Shown here: piece by piece, positions 45,188-58,005 of the stretch | Numbering within the stretch: position 1 is the first letter of the stretch | Layout: every line of letters starts with the position of its first letter | NCBI GenBank assembly: GCA_009363875.1 | Contig: CM018685.1 | Location: 65,142,593 to 65,206,592, forward strand | Source of the DNA: Mikania micrantha | Lineage: Eukaryota; Streptophyta; Magnoliopsida; Asterales; Asteraceae | Direction: 5' to 3' | DNA: 64,000 bases | The notes under the pieces: generated by a model | The model's input: only the letters and a program-made list of their open reading frames with translations | Told to the model about the DNA's origin: nothing | The model's database searches: none | Position numbers and translations under genes: made by a program

Positions 45188-45450
45188 ATCATTAACAAAG
45201 GTAAGATAGAGTCTAAGGAGGATAAGATGTAGACAGTCTTACACTTACCCCATAAGAATAGAGAGGTTACCTCTAAAAAGATCCCCGGCTCATTATGCAT
45301 AATTAACCAACCAATTCAACGCTTTTAACGTTATTTTCATAAAAATTAAATAAAGTAACGTTAAAATTAATATCTTTTTACTTTTATCCTTCGAGTGTTG
45401 ACACATATATATAGATTATATGCGTAATTATATGCATGCACCGTAAAGCC
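45188..45450 (-). mobile_element. Composite SINE, minus-strand copy just after the gene
   Basis: Read on the minus strand: GGTGCATGCATATAAT head, a TTTTAACGTTACTTT/AAAATAACGTTAAAA hairpin, then GAGCCGGGGATC and AGAGGTAACCTCTCTATTC with CTGTCTACATCTTA of the Au-like tail. Same order as the copies at 45991 and 46672. It begins about 90 bp past the stop codon of the ureidoglycolate hydrolase-like gene, so it probably overlaps its 3' UTR or terminator region. Confidence 0.6.
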
Positions 45451-45990
45451 AGCTTATAAATTGGAAAATAATTATGTTAAATCTTTATTTATTTTCAAGT
45501 ATAAATCGAATATTATGTGTTTCTTTCAAGCGCGCCTCTTTCATTTATTAATTTTAACATATTAAATAATTTTAAATTCTAATTCTCATACCAGCTTATA
45601 AAGTAAATTGTTGATTATTTGATATTTAATCGCAACAAGAACAAGGAAAACAGATATTTATTCATATCCAAAACAGGTTGAACATTTTTATTAATCCAAA
45701 AGAAAAATATGTAAAAAAAAAAAAAATAGAAGCCATACTTAAAATAAACGAGATAAACCTACCTAAAAAACTTTAAATCATACTAATAATATTATTCAAT
45801 TTGATACTTATACAACTTAATAATAAACCATCTAAAATTTAATTCAAATTACTTCTCTTAAAATTTCAAGTTTATTGGATTCACATATGATCTAAATCAA
45901 GATTGTCTATAATCATCCCCGAATATTGGTTCGTATGCATTGTTTATAGCAACATTCCTATTTAAATCGATTATCTAATCGACCTCTCCT

Positions 45991-46258
45991 TACGCCCATT
46001 TGCGGTGCACGCATATAATGTATATATGTGAGGGCCCTTAAGGGCAAAAGTAAAAGGGCACTAATTTTAACGTTATTTTAATTATTTTGTGTAAATAACG
46101 TTAAAATCATGGGGATGACCAACTTCAAACGAAAACTTTGAGCCGGAGACTCTTTCGGAGCAGCCTCTCTATCACAATTGGGATAGGGGTAAGGTTTGTA
46201 TCTATCCTTCCTCCCCAGACAATACTGAAAAGTGGGAATATAGTGGGTAAGGTGGTTG
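45991..46258 (+). mobile_element. Composite SINE with 20-bp perfect TSD
   Basis: Flanked by an exact 20-bp repeat, TTATCTAATCGACCTCTCCT, at 45971-45990 and 46259-46278. Its head is GCGGTGCACGCATATAATG, then TTTTAACGTTATTTT...AAATAACGTTAAAA (a 14-bp-stem hairpin), then the Au-like part from GAGCCGGAGACTC to the terminal GGTGGTTGTT. The long exact duplication shows that head and tail moved as one unit. The open frame on the opposite strand (46078-46284) is incidental. Confidence 0.8.
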
Positions 46259-46671
46259 TTATCTAATCGACCTCTCCTGAACACCTAACCTCTACCTCAG
46301 TCATGTCCTCGTTCTTCATGATTCAAATCCCTTTAATCACAATGTGCAACATGTGCTCTTTCTCGTCTTTTATAGATGTAATGGCTTGATCAAACTAAAT
46401 TTGAAAGTCTTCGATCATTACCCCCAAAAATATGTGGCCTTGCTGTTAGTATTTCTAAGAAATAATCCCTTTGTTCAACTCAAATATTTGAAAAACCAAC
46501 CTACTTTAGGATAATTGTTATATTAGCATCACATTCGGCTTTTGTTGACTATTATTTTTAATATTTGACTATTATTTTTTGAATATTTGATCGAATAATT
46601 CATGCATTTTTACAATTTTGAAGTTCCAATGACACCAAATATGAATTAATGTCACTAATCTTTTTTTTCGC

Positions 46672-46984
46672 GCCATATTTGTGGTGCACGCATATAATGT
46701 GTATATATGTGTGAGCCATCAAGGGTCAAAGTAAAATTGCACTAATTTTAACGTTATTTTACTTATTATGTGAAAATAACATTAAAAATGTTGAGATGAT
46801 TAACTTCAAACGACAACTATGAGCCGGGGACTCCTTCGTAGCAGTCTCTCTATTCCAACAGGGATATTCGAAGCAGCATCTCTATTCCAACTGAGATAGG
46901 GGTAAGGTTTGTGTCCGTCCTTTTTTTCATACCCTACTAAAAAGTAGGAATATACCTAAGTAAGTTTGTTTGTTTGTTTGTTTG
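46672..46984 (+). mobile_element. Composite SINE, third copy with internal duplication
   Basis: CGCCATATTTGTGGTGCACGC head, AACGTTATTTTACTTATTATGTGAAAATAACATT hairpin with one broken position, then GAGCCGGGGACTCC. The segment GTAGCAGTCTCTCTATTCCAAC is repeated as AAGCAGCATCTCTATTCCAAC (about 46839 and 46872). It ends in (GTTT)n at 46966-46984. Target duplication not clear. Confidence 0.65.
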
Positions 46985-48278
46985 AAACGTTTTCTTTTAT
47001 TTTTTTCCTACATTGCATTGAACCACACGTCTAGGTGGCCAATTTAGAAGCAAAATCAGACCTTAATTACATGCTTCCTATTTGAAACCATGCTACCTTG
47101 AATCCTTGATTACTACATGGGTCGTAAAGCCACCTGCTTTTGACCACCAACAAAAAAAGAGTCACCTGTTACCTGTTTCGCGAGCCTGTTAAGCGAAAAA
47201 CATAGCCACCTGTTGTTTCGCATCTCATGCAGGGCCAACCCAATGGACTAAGCAACACAAGCAAGTGCTTAAGGTCTCCAAAAATATAGGGCCTTCAATT
47301 TTTAATTTTGTTTTTATGTAGTAAGGTTTTTTTGTACTTTTGTATGAAACGAAACAGGCTGCTCCCTTTTTGTGAAAAAACAACATTCTAAACCGCCAAG
47401 TTCTGATACCAATTGTTGGTAAATCAAAAACTTTTCTTACAATATCAAGTTTAGTTAATTCACATGTGATCTAAAAAATTAAGATTAGTTCTAACATAAA
47501 TAACTTGTTACATAATCATACATATTCAATCAAAAAACAGCAAAAAATAAAATAAAAAACTTACTCAAACCCTGCTATCACTATCATATTTTGAAACAAT
47601 AAAATGACCTAAATTCAGAGGGGCTACACAACCAAAACATAAATTGCGTATATAATTCCCGGAACGTACCCCAAAAACGTCAGCAGCAAACATATCCAGA
47701 ACTCGATCTGCATTTCAAACACATCAATCATCCATCAGATTCAACACATCTTCGTCCTTCAATCCGTATCGTACGTTTTTAAAACCACGATCGCGATTAC
47801 ATTCGAAAAACGAATCCGAATTTTAACCGACAAATCCCAATTATATTCAGGTTTAGTATTTAGATCCAAATCGATTCCTGTTTTATGTTTCGTGTTGGTT
47901 TCCAAGTGTAAAAGCATTTGTCTAGTTCCAAATCGGTTCCAGTTTTGGTTCAAAACCAATTGCAACAAGGGTTTCTCAAATTGTCGATTTTTATCGGTTC
48001 CAATTAGTTTCGTTTCCTAACTAGGGTTGGTTCTGGTTGCGAAACTGGTATTTTTTTTGCTAGATTTTTGTTATTTGATTAAGAACTCAATATAAAAAGA
48101 AAATTAAGATAGTAGGAATGTATTTGGTACCATGTAAGCATAAATTTTTAACAAACTAAGAGGTATAGGTATCATGACGCGTGTCCGTCTTACATATTAT
48201 ATATTATGATCATCCTTTAACGAGAAATCGTTACTTACACCACAACCGTATCGAAGAAAAACGCCGATTGGGGGCAAG
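46985..48278. other. Intergenic; probable copia LTR fragment
   Basis: At 47401-47418 the text TTCTGATACCAATTGTTGG reads on the minus strand as a tRNA-Met-type primer site (TTGGTATCAGAA) next to an LTR terminus. Phrases after it (AATATCAAGTTTAGTTAATTCACATGTGATCTAAA) recur diverged at about 45860. Further right (47760-48060) the text is a degenerate run of AACCGATTCC-type words. No gene. Confidence 0.35.
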
Positions 48279-48458
48279 ATGATTGCAAGTATGATCTCCA
48301 CAAATGTTTCAGCACCCATGATTGAATTTGATCCTGGCTTTAATTTTCCAGATGAGGAGAAGAAATGTTTCCCGTTTGGATCTAACGGATTTCAAGCAAC
48401 CATCAAACAAATGTTTGTTTCTAACGAAAACCCAGGTCTCATTTTCATTTCATTTTAA
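48279..48458 (+). other. Small coding-like frame (59 codons), unrecognised
   Basis: ATG at 48279 opens MIASMISTNVSAPMIEFDPG and FNFPDEEKKCFPFG, with normal codon mixture in otherwise AT-rich sequence. It stops at 48456-48458. CCCAG/GTCTCA at 48434 could be a splice donor. It may be the first exon of a gene or a gene fragment left by transposition. I recognise no family and see no second exon. Confidence 0.25.
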
Positions 48459-51327
48459 TTTTCTCAAGTTGCCACGTGTATATGTTACGATAACATGTGA
48501 ACAACAATTGAAGCTTCGGTTATTCCTAATCAGAGGTTGGATCACCACATTGAAACGGTTATAAAACATCCATAAATCCAAAAGCATGTTTTTTATTTTT
48601 AATTTTATTTATAAATTATAAGTTTTAAATGTTTTGTTGTAATCTTATCAAGTAAATTACCTGAATATTCTATGTGGTTTATTATTATTTCACACTTGTT
48701 TTTTTATGTTTTACCAATTATTCATATGATACCAAACTTTATACATTTGTAACATATACTGATACGTGACTTAAATATAGGTTGAAATTATCCAAAAAAA
48801 TTGAATTTGAATAATTATCTTTTAGTTTATATTCAGTTTATCATTATCTTTGGGTTTAGTATAACTATTAAAGTTTGTTTTTCATTTGTCATTAATTTTT
48901 AATTAGAATTATAAGAACTTTGTTCTTGGAACCTTTGAGTTTGTATTAAGTCTTTGATTATCTAATTGTTCTTGAATCATTTTATTGCTTTCGTAATTGC
49001 ACCACATACAGTCCATATGTCATCAAATTACCCTTATATGTCTAACCAAATTACCCTCCCCTAAGTAATATATGTGTTACAAATTTTTAAAGTTTAGGAC
49101 CATATGTGTAATCTATGAAACGCATGAACAAAGAATGAAATACACCAAGACACACGACCATCTTGGTAATACTCTAAATTATATATCACTTGCCCCGTTA
49201 TTCTTTATAAATTATAAAATTAACGGACATGTTCTTTTATTACCGAATTAGTTAAAACCAAGTTCCCTACCAACAAAAATGTATCTGTTTGTAACCAAAA
49301 CCGATTGATGTACTACAATTTAAGTATTAATCATAGGATCGATTTTAATCAATAATAAAATTGAACCGGACGGATTCATGCTTACCCCTTCAACTAGGTT
49401 TTAGAGCTTTAGGATTACATAAGAACAACCATTTAACCTTTTGTCTAAGATAAAAGGAGACACAACCTAAATGTCCCAATTTCAATTCCCACATGCGACG
49501 ATTTTCCTTGGAGGCCACCGACCCGGTTGCTTGCAGTCGCGCTTTACATGTTCCTCCCGTTTAGACGTTTAGTCGGGTAAAGAGGGACCTGTGGGTTTAC
49601 CACATACATGGGTTCGTTTACCACATACATGGGTTCCGACGGTTATTAAAAAGAACTACGAATTTAAATTTTACAAAATTTGGTATTCTTTTTTAGCTTT
49701 GGGGATATAATGTTTTCTAAAATTGTAATTACAATGTTGACATGTTACATTGTTATATGTTTTAACATCACTCTTTCTATAGATGTTTCTATATAAATCT
49801 AACTTGATATTGACCTGCCATGGGGCAAAAATATTTACCCACAATTTTAAAAAACTTCAAAATTTCTACATCAAGATATAAATATAACATCAATTTTAAT
49901 TGATATTTGTTACAACAAGTTCTATCTAAAAATGCCTTGCATCCAAGTTAGATGAAGAATGAAAGTGATGACAAACGAATAAATCTAATTAGATACGCCT
50001 AAAGGATGATAATACAATTAATAAATTAATAATAAGAAGTTAATTTTTAATTAAAAAATCATGTAAATCAGAGTAAATTAAAAAAAAAGTTGGTCATTGC
50101 AGATCAGATAAAATAACATTGGTCTGAAAAGCCACTCTAACCCCCTTCTCTTTTGTTATTTGACACTTTTAGCCACATTTGTTAAAGCTTCCTCCAAGAA
50201 TACCTATTCAATAGCCAAACAAACTGAACGTGTATCATTAGTAGTTCCCAAACCACTCATACTACAACTAACTATATATAATTACCTCATGTTAAATAGC
50301 TACTAGGATAACTATCTTGCATATATTATTGAATAAGATTTCAAAGTTGAGGGACTAATATTAAACATTAGGCATATTATAGGTATCATTGTTAAAATAT
50401 TATCTTTCGAATCATGTGATTCTGTCGCAACCTTACTGGCAAAATGGTCATAGCATTATGTCCAAAAGGAGCATATTTACATGTGAGATTAATATAATGC
50501 AAATGTCGAAATATTATATACCAAATATTATTTTGTTAATATAAAATCCAAATTTAGGAACTTGTTAACAATTAAAAAACTTTTACATTCTAATCAAGAT
50601 AACATGACATTTATAAATAAAGATCATTAACTTCATAGTATAGTAAAGATGCGTGTGTGTAAAGTTTATTGACGTGTGAGTTGTACAAAAATAAGCATTA
50701 CATGTGTACAAATAACTTAAAATTTATAACATTTAAAAAAAACATTTTATAAATCTATAAGCACTTTTTTAAACACAAGACAAATGAGATTTAAAAATTT
50801 TGAATTTTCAAGATTATTAGATGAAAATAAAAAGTTGAAATTATTGAATTTTCATTAATATTTAAATAAAATGAATATTAGATTTTATCTAAATTTGAAA
50901 GTTTGACTTAATTATATTAAATGAAATTAGTATTTAAATTTGTCAACTATGTCATGTAAATAGCATAAAAAGATGTCATGTGGACAAATATGATATGAGT
51001 AGGCTAGAAAGACGACATGATATATATTGTTATTATTTTATTATTTAGTATAAATATAGATATAGATATAGGTTATATATTTTTATATGACATCAAAACT
51101 ATTAATATCTACTAATGCTCATCAATGAGTAATTAATAGTTAATGATACAACAAATAGTGATACGTGTCGTTTGAAAATAAAAAAAAAATAATGGTTATA
51201 AAAATCAAAGAGTGATACGTGTCTTCTTGTTTACGTGGGCTTTAAAAAAATTGCAAAAATAAGTTATACCAACCTTCAGAATTGAGATAATAAACACAAA
51301 ATTATGCAGTATATATAAGTATAAAGA
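48459..51327. other. Intergenic, nothing recognised
   Basis: AT-rich. A short duplicated phrase GTTTACCACATACATGGGTTC occurs twice in tandem at about 49594-49636. The 3' end of the RRM transcript must lie near the right border. I see no other gene. Confidence 0.4.
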
Positions 51328-53415
51328 TTAATATATACCTGGAGTTGGAGCAATTTGCGTGGGCTTTGTGAGAATTGCGGGAACGGTAGCTATTGGCCCC
51401 CCAGATGTTGGGGCACAGAAGAATTGGGCCGGTAAGCCCATTGCCTGAGAAGGATGGTATTGATACATAGGGTACGTTGGCATGTATGTGGCCGCACTTA
51501 ACATATTCGAATAATGTCCACTCATGTAGGCCGCCCCACCCGTATAACCTAATTTCTGTATAATTAAAAACATTTTCACAAAATTATTTTCATTTTTAAT
51601 CATGAAATTGACTATTATTTATTTATATAATAATTTATAAGCAATCTCACTATCATAATCATCATAGATAGGCCTGTAAACGAGCTGTTCGTGAACTGTT
51701 CAGTAAGAAGTTCGTTTATGTTCGTTTATTTAATAAAGGAACGAACATGAACACAAAATTTGTGTTCGTTTAATTAAATGAACGAACATGAACACACCTA
51801 GTGTTCATTTATTTATGTTCATGAACAGTTCGATTATGTTCGTTTATTTACGTTCGTTTATTTGCGTTCGTTTATGTTCGTTAACTATGTAATGTTAGTT
51901 TTTGTTCGGTTAACTGTCTAATTTACAAATAATATGTATTTACATTTGAGAAACTAGTCGTTTGTGCTCGTTTATAATTGTTCAATTGTGTCCGTTTATG
52001 TTTGTTCAATAGTATTCAAATTCGTTTATGATTGTTCAATGGTGTCAAAAAAATGTTCATTTATGTTTGTTTGTTTATTCTAGTCCGTTTTTGTTCATGA
52101 GCAGTTCGTTTAATTTTTTAATAAACGAACACAAACAAACACAAACAAACACGAACATATTCATTTTCTTAATAAATGAACACGAACACAAAATTCATGT
52201 TCGTTAATGTGTTCGTGTTCGTGTTCGGTTAAGTTTAAATGAACGAACACGAACATGCCTATACTCGTGTTCGTTTACAGGCCTATTCATAGATTTAAGT
52301 TCGATCTACATTTGATTTCGCTTAAAAAGAGAGTACATTTCATTATTTCGTTCATTCTAAAAGTCAGGATATGCCATATGTGATGCTTCAAATTTAACGA
52401 AACTTTCGATTTCGAATCGTAGAACGAGAAGACCTAGAATGTATAAGATTATTTTATGGAAATCATTGACAACTTGGTTAAATATAGAATTTTTGAAAGC
52501 TATAATAATATTAGAAAAAGATTAATGTGTGATTAATATATATATTTCTTTGACAATTTGTAAAGCAGGAAAGTTATATTAATAAATTAAAATTAGATTA
52601 ATTACAAATAAGATTCCAATTTTGCATGTGAATAAACGGAAGTAGGTTACAGCTAATCGGGATCCACTTACATGATTATAACTGACATCCGTTGCAGCCA
52701 CGTAAGTCGCCGGAGCATAGCCGTAGTACGGCACGGCCGCCTGGTGGTGGTATGGCGACGCCGGCGAAGGCGTTGGCGGAAAGTACCACTGCACATGGCT
52801 CGAAGGTGGTGTTATCGGTCCGGCGGATCTCGGACCAACAATCACATTAGCCCCTACGATGATCAAATCAAAGAGGATCCACTGTTTGAATCAAATCAAA
52901 TCAAAAATTCACATAAAAAACGTACGTATCGTATGATTAACGCCAAAACATGATACCAGTTTGCTGGTGCGGCGGTGGTGGTGACGGTGGCACGACGGTT
53001 AATGTCCTCGGCCGGCGTGCACCTAGTGAAGCCAGATTACAATTAGCACGGCGGCCGTTAATCACCGGCGTCGGATCCTCGCAAGCCTTCTTCGCCGATT
53101 CCGGCTCCTTAAACGTCACCTTATTAACGCACAAAACAATAAATTAAATAAAAAAAAATTACAAAAGTATTATTGTTAGATCCATTTTCCGACGATGAAT
53201 CGTTAGATACATACGAAACCGTATCCTTTGGATCGACCGGTGATTTTATCGGAGATGATGACGGCTTCGAGAATATCGCCGTATTTCTCGAAATGATCTC
53301 TCATGGAGTCCTTTGGAGTCTCCCAGGCTAATCCTCCGACGAAGACCTTGGTCAACGTGGTGTCGCCGAACGGGCCTACTGCTCCGGCATTGTAGTTGCT
53401 GGACATCATCGTCAT
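51328..53415 (-). CDS. RRM RNA-binding protein (ARP1/RBM24-like)
   Basis: Four exons on the minus strand, 53415-53215, 53119-52957, 52853-52672 and 51555-51328, give about 257 aa. Junctions are TTC/GTATGT...AATAAG/GTG, CTG/GTATCA...CGTAG/GG, CAT/GTAAGT...TACAG/AA. A single RRM occupies about residues 22-98. RNP2 is KVFVGGLAW, and RNP1 (SKGYGFVTF) is split by the first junction. Text such as WETPKDSMRDHFEKYGDI, RSKGYGF, KACEDPTPVINGRRANCNLA is that of the plant family including Arabidopsis ARP1 (ABA-regulated) and animal RBM24/38. The rest is low-complexity, rich in Pro, Tyr and Ala (PPTPSPASPYHH, YGYAPATY). It presumably binds nuclear or cytoplasmic mRNA. The C-terminus is uncertain: I used the stop right after TPGIY, but CCAG/GTATAT there could be a donor to a further exon to the left. 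Intron 3 holds a 619-bp foldback element. Confidence 0.9.
51668..52286. mobile_element. Foldback transposable element in intron 3 of the RRM gene
   Basis: Termini ATAGGCCTGTAAACGA and (right, inverted) ATAGGCCTGTAAACGAAC are inverted repeats. TCATAG at 51662-51667 and 52287-52292 is a 6-bp duplication. The interior is built from many copies of GTTCGTTTAT and, in the right half, its complement (AACGAACACGAAC), so the two halves can fold on each other. No open frame. Confidence 0.7.
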
Positions 53416-53532
53416 TCGATTGCCGGTTGGTTATCGGATGATCGCCGGCGATGATTACTGCCGGAAATTGAACAGCTTATTGTTGATTATAATGAATTGT
53501 GGAGAGATCAGTGGAGTGAATTGAAAGTTAAA

Positions 53533-53542
53533 TGTATATAAA
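53533..53542 (-). promoter_or_regulatory. TATA box of the RRM gene
   Basis: Minus strand TTTATATACA about 120 bp upstream of the ATG (53415). A start site near 53505 would give a 5' UTR of about 90 nt. Confidence 0.5.
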
Positions 53543-53599
53543 TGAAGGAATTGAGTGTGTGTATTTAATGTGTGCGAGAGAGACGACAGCTAGACGATG

Positions 53600-55351
53600 A
53601 TGATGGTGGCGTTAACCCAGACTCAGATAAAAGATAAAAAATAAAATAAAAAATAAAAATAAAATAAAATAAAAAATTATCTTTTTCTTTACGAGTTGTA
53701 TGCTATCTTGATAATGTTTTGCTTTATATCAAAAAAAAAAAATTATCTAGGAATATAACAACTTTAAACAATTTTCTTTTTTATTTAAGACTAAAAGTAT
53801 AAAAATGATTTCTAGCAATTAAATATACATTTTTATGATGACATAGCATGTAAATAGTTTTGTATAAAAGTTGATATCGTGCTCAAGGGTCTTGTTGTAT
53901 GTTGTTGCATGTGTCCATAAACCGACTTCATCATCTAAACCGGACCGAACCGAAGGCAGTTGGTCGGTTTTGTTGGTTTTAAAAGTTGATGGTGCGATTT
54001 ATGGTTTGAGTGTTATAAAAACCGAGTGGTTCGGTGTGGTTTACAGTTCGCATTTTTCTAAAACCGTATAAACCGCAACAATCGTGTGTGTGTGTATATA
54101 TATAAATCTGTGTGTGTTTTGTATGTTTGTTTGTGTGTATAAATCCTAAAATTGTTGAAAACCTAAGTTAGCGTTTTTTTCATTTATCTTGCACCTTCAA
54201 TCTATATTCTCTTTATTCACGACTAACAGGTTTATTAAAATGAAAAAGAAATGATGATAGTATTATTGATTTAGATAATTGTCTTCAATCAAGTTCATTC
54301 ATTATTATTTTTAGACTAATTTTGTTATTTTTATAATGTATGACTTTAAATTTATGGTTTTCAACTTTTGAAATTTGAATTTGATATATATTATGGTCTT
54401 TTGCATCATTATATTAATTGTTCTCTATTGTTTTTTATAAATCGTGAAACCGCAAAAATCGAGCCATAAATCGTGAAACCGTCAATACCGGTCGATTTGG
54501 TTTTCTCAACTTGTATGGTCGGTTTGGTTTTCTCAATTTGCATAATTGGTTTGTTTTGTCATCTTTTGAAACCGCAGTTAGTGATTTAGTTCATAATTTT
54601 TTGCAAAATTGCCCAAGCCGATCACGGACACGTTGTGTACATGTAAATAATTTTTTGTAAAATAGAATATAGCTCTGGTCATTTAATGTCACTACATGTA
54701 ACGGCTTTTAGAAAACTTAAATGACTTTAAAAAAATATAAACAACGCCCAAATTTTAAAAACGTTAAGTGAATAAATGATACGAGTTCATAAAAAAGGAA
54801 GACCAAAAAATATATGTTTAGAGCAAGACTCCAATTGCACCAAGGTTGTTTTTATTTATATATTTGTTAAACATAAGTATATTAGTAACCTAATATTAAA
54901 AATTCAAAAATAAGTTAATGGAGAGTCTAACAATTGATTATACTATTGGTTGTGATCGTTGTATATAACTATTCATAATACAATGTTTAAATGAAAATTA
55001 AGAACTAAAGATAAATATTTATTTTAAAATTAAAATAAACTAAAAAAAATTATGATCCTTGAATAATATGATTATAATTTTTTTAAATGATATGGCTATA
55101 AATGATTTGCTTAAATAATTTATTATTTCTTATCCAATCTTAAATAATTAAGATTACGAGGTATGCGTCATCTTAGTTTAGCTCTCTAGTCACTCATTAC
55201 TCACTCATATGGGGACATACGAATGTCGCCTAAACGGGTCTAAGTGTCAACAGTCGAACACTACTGCTGACAATATTATCATATTATATATTTATATCAT
55301 ATCATACACTATTGTACCATAACATGTCATGCTGATCACCCCTTCAAGAGC
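53600..55351. other. Intergenic; AACCG-rich repeat at about 53919-54600
   Basis: No gene. From 53919 (AACCGACTT, AAACCGGACCGAACCGAAGG) to about 54600 many AACCG/CGGTT words occur. The left block is mirrored by GGTCGGTTTGGTTTT near 54520, which suggests an inverted-repeat element. (AAAAT)n runs occur at 53635-53680. An open frame at 53871-54071 falls in the repeat. Confidence 0.45.
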
Positions 55352-56142
55352 GTATTTATAACACCCAAACTTCTCACACGATTACACGTGTCCCATTTTA
55401 GGTCCCAGATTAAAACTTTTTCATAAATTATGTTCGGAAGCGTGAAATTAACATTTCATGATTTAAACACACTTAATTTCAATCATTTACATTTATGTTT
55501 AATAAAACTAGTGTGTTTAAGTTTAATACCACCAAGGATTTTACATAATGCTCGATTCCACTTCAAAACTTGCCCGATCTGATCGCCAAATACATATCTA
55601 TTCATGACATGTAACATCACATATAAGGTCACAATTAGTTCAAATGAACTAAGTAAGTAACACCTCCCAGAGTTCCCAAAACTCATTTTAACACATCCAC
55701 ATATATATCACATAGATGTTTATCATGTTTAGATAATAAAATATCATATTCAAACATCAACTATCACCCAACACACACAGTGCATTTATTTCCCTTAATG
55801 TGACATTTTCACAAATATGATTATATTATCTAATCAAACTCTATCACCAGCACTTCTGGCTAAATTTAAAACACCAAATATATATTGGCTCAACCAATTA
55901 CTCACACACTTGTGGTTTCAACAATTTAGTTTCCGGATTAACCGGTTATCCACACATTTGTGGTATCATACATATATTAAAAATCTCTCACAAGGTAATA
56001 ATATCATATTACCAATCATCAACTATTGCTCACAATAGTTTAATCAAAATTACATTATGGTGTTCACATTCTTGTGCTTCCACCATAGCTATTTGTCAGC
56101 ACCTCTGACTATTCACACATTCGTGATATCATAATTAATTTA

Positions 56143-56740
56143 AGTCTTAAGATGTTCACCCACCGGTCCTTCCATCTAAGACAATTGCCAGCACCTCTGG
56201 CTATCCACAATTGTGGAGTTATAAATATTAAGTCTAAGATGTTCACCCACCGGTACTTCCATCTAGACAATTGCCAGCACCTCTAGCTATCTACCATTGT
56301 GGAGTCATAATTATTAAGTCTAAGATGTTCACCCACCAGTACTTCCATCTAGACAATTGCCAGCACTTCTGGCTATCCACCATTGTGGAGTCATAATTAT
56401 TAAGTCTAATATGTTCACCCACCGGTACTTCCATCTATACAATTGCCAGCACCTCTGGCTATCCACCATTGTGGAGTCATAATTATTAAGTCTAAGATGT
56501 TCACCCACCGGTACTTCCATCTAGACAATTGCCAGCACCTCTGGCTATCCACCATTGTGGAGTCATAATTATTAAGTCTAAGATGTTCACCCACCGGTAC
56601 TTCCATCTAGACAATTGCCAGCACCTCTGGCTATCCACCATTGTGGAGTCATAATTATTAAGTCTAAGATGTTCACCCACCGGTACTTTCATCTAGACAA
56701 TTGCCAGCACCTCTGCCTATCCACCATTGTGGAGTCATAA
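56143..56740. repeat. 86-bp minisatellite, seven units
   Basis: The unit contains TAAGATGTTCACCCACCGGTAC, CATCTAGACAATTGCCAGCACC and TCTGGCTATCCACCATTGTGG. Units 3-7 are nearly identical; units 1-2 are more diverged. Still weaker relatives (CCACACATTTGTGG, ACCGGTTATCC) flank it on both sides. The three overlapping 63-codon frames here are translations of the repeat, and their 86-bp offset shows the period. Confidence 0.9.
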
Positions 56741-58005
56741 ATAAATCAGTTCCCGTATTAACCGGTTAGCCACACATTTGTGGTTCAATTAAATCAATTT
56801 CACTGGCTCATCCGGCTAAATTTTTAATGCATTTATACTATGCATACCACACAAGCATAACATTCGTTTTGAAACTAATAACGTCTTCTCATATGTCTTT
56901 TAATTCCATTAGTTTCATTAATCAAGTTATGCACCATCATTCTATAAACACCAAATCATATTAATTAATCACCGGGTCATCCGGTTATTCTAATGCAAAT
57001 ATATTGCATATACGTTTCCCATTGAAACTTAACAAACACAAACTAAAGGATTTCTCATCCCATAGTTTCAATCACGTATTTCAAGCACGCAAGTAGACTC
57101 TTTCTACTACTCATATGTAATGTTACAGTAAGTTGGGTAACTTACCTGGTTCAAGCGGTTGTTCACTTCCTACAACCTCTTTTCCACTTCTGTGAACTGT
57201 CCTTTGACTTCCACCACCAATACCTAGTTGTAATTCACATATATACAACTAGTTTCAATACTTATAGCACATACAATCAAGTTTAACAAACTTGATTAAT
57301 CTGACTTTCTCAAAGTCAATTTATTACATAATTGACTCTATCTTATTATATTTAGTAAGTTTTAGTCAATTATTGTAATTAATCTTATCCCATGCCTCCC
57401 TTAGGCATTTCATCAAATAATTGATGTTCATTATATTAGTTATAATCTCAATCACTTCTTTTAATCAAAATTCATTCATGATTATAACTATTAATAAGTT
57501 TAACATCAATTCATCATAATCATCGTTTAATCCATGGATCATAATCCATATTTCATTTAAAATCATATTCTACCCATCCTACTAGATATCACACCATGAT
57601 ATGTGTTTCATAACAACCGGACATTATACCGGCTTCAAAACGAAGATTTAACCGTCAAAATATCAAATTCTTCGTTTCTAACAATCCCTAGTTATCAACT
57701 AGGCAATAATCAATACCCATAATCATAGTATTACATTTAAAACTAAATTTAATCCACACAATATTAAACTAGTAGGATAAATCGAATTGTTACCTAATCG
57801 AACGGATGTTCAATCGCAAAACGACGATCAGATGTTGTAGAATCGAACCCTAGCTCGATCCAAATGTTTGGATGGCTTCAAAACTTCATTTTGATGATAA
57901 AAATTCGATCAGATCGTCCCTGGGTGTGTTAAAGTCGAAATATAAAAAAATAAACTTTCTTAATCGAATTCTGATAAGATAAAGAATCTGTCAAACCGCC
58001 ACACC

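Noticed and set aside
52672..53147. Plus-strand frames of 93 and 65 codons
   Set aside because: They are antisense shadows of RRM gene exons 2 and 3, whose GC-rich codons lack stops on the other strand.
56329..56692. Three overlapping 63-codon frames
   Set aside because: They are translations of the 86-bp minisatellite, offset by exactly one unit.
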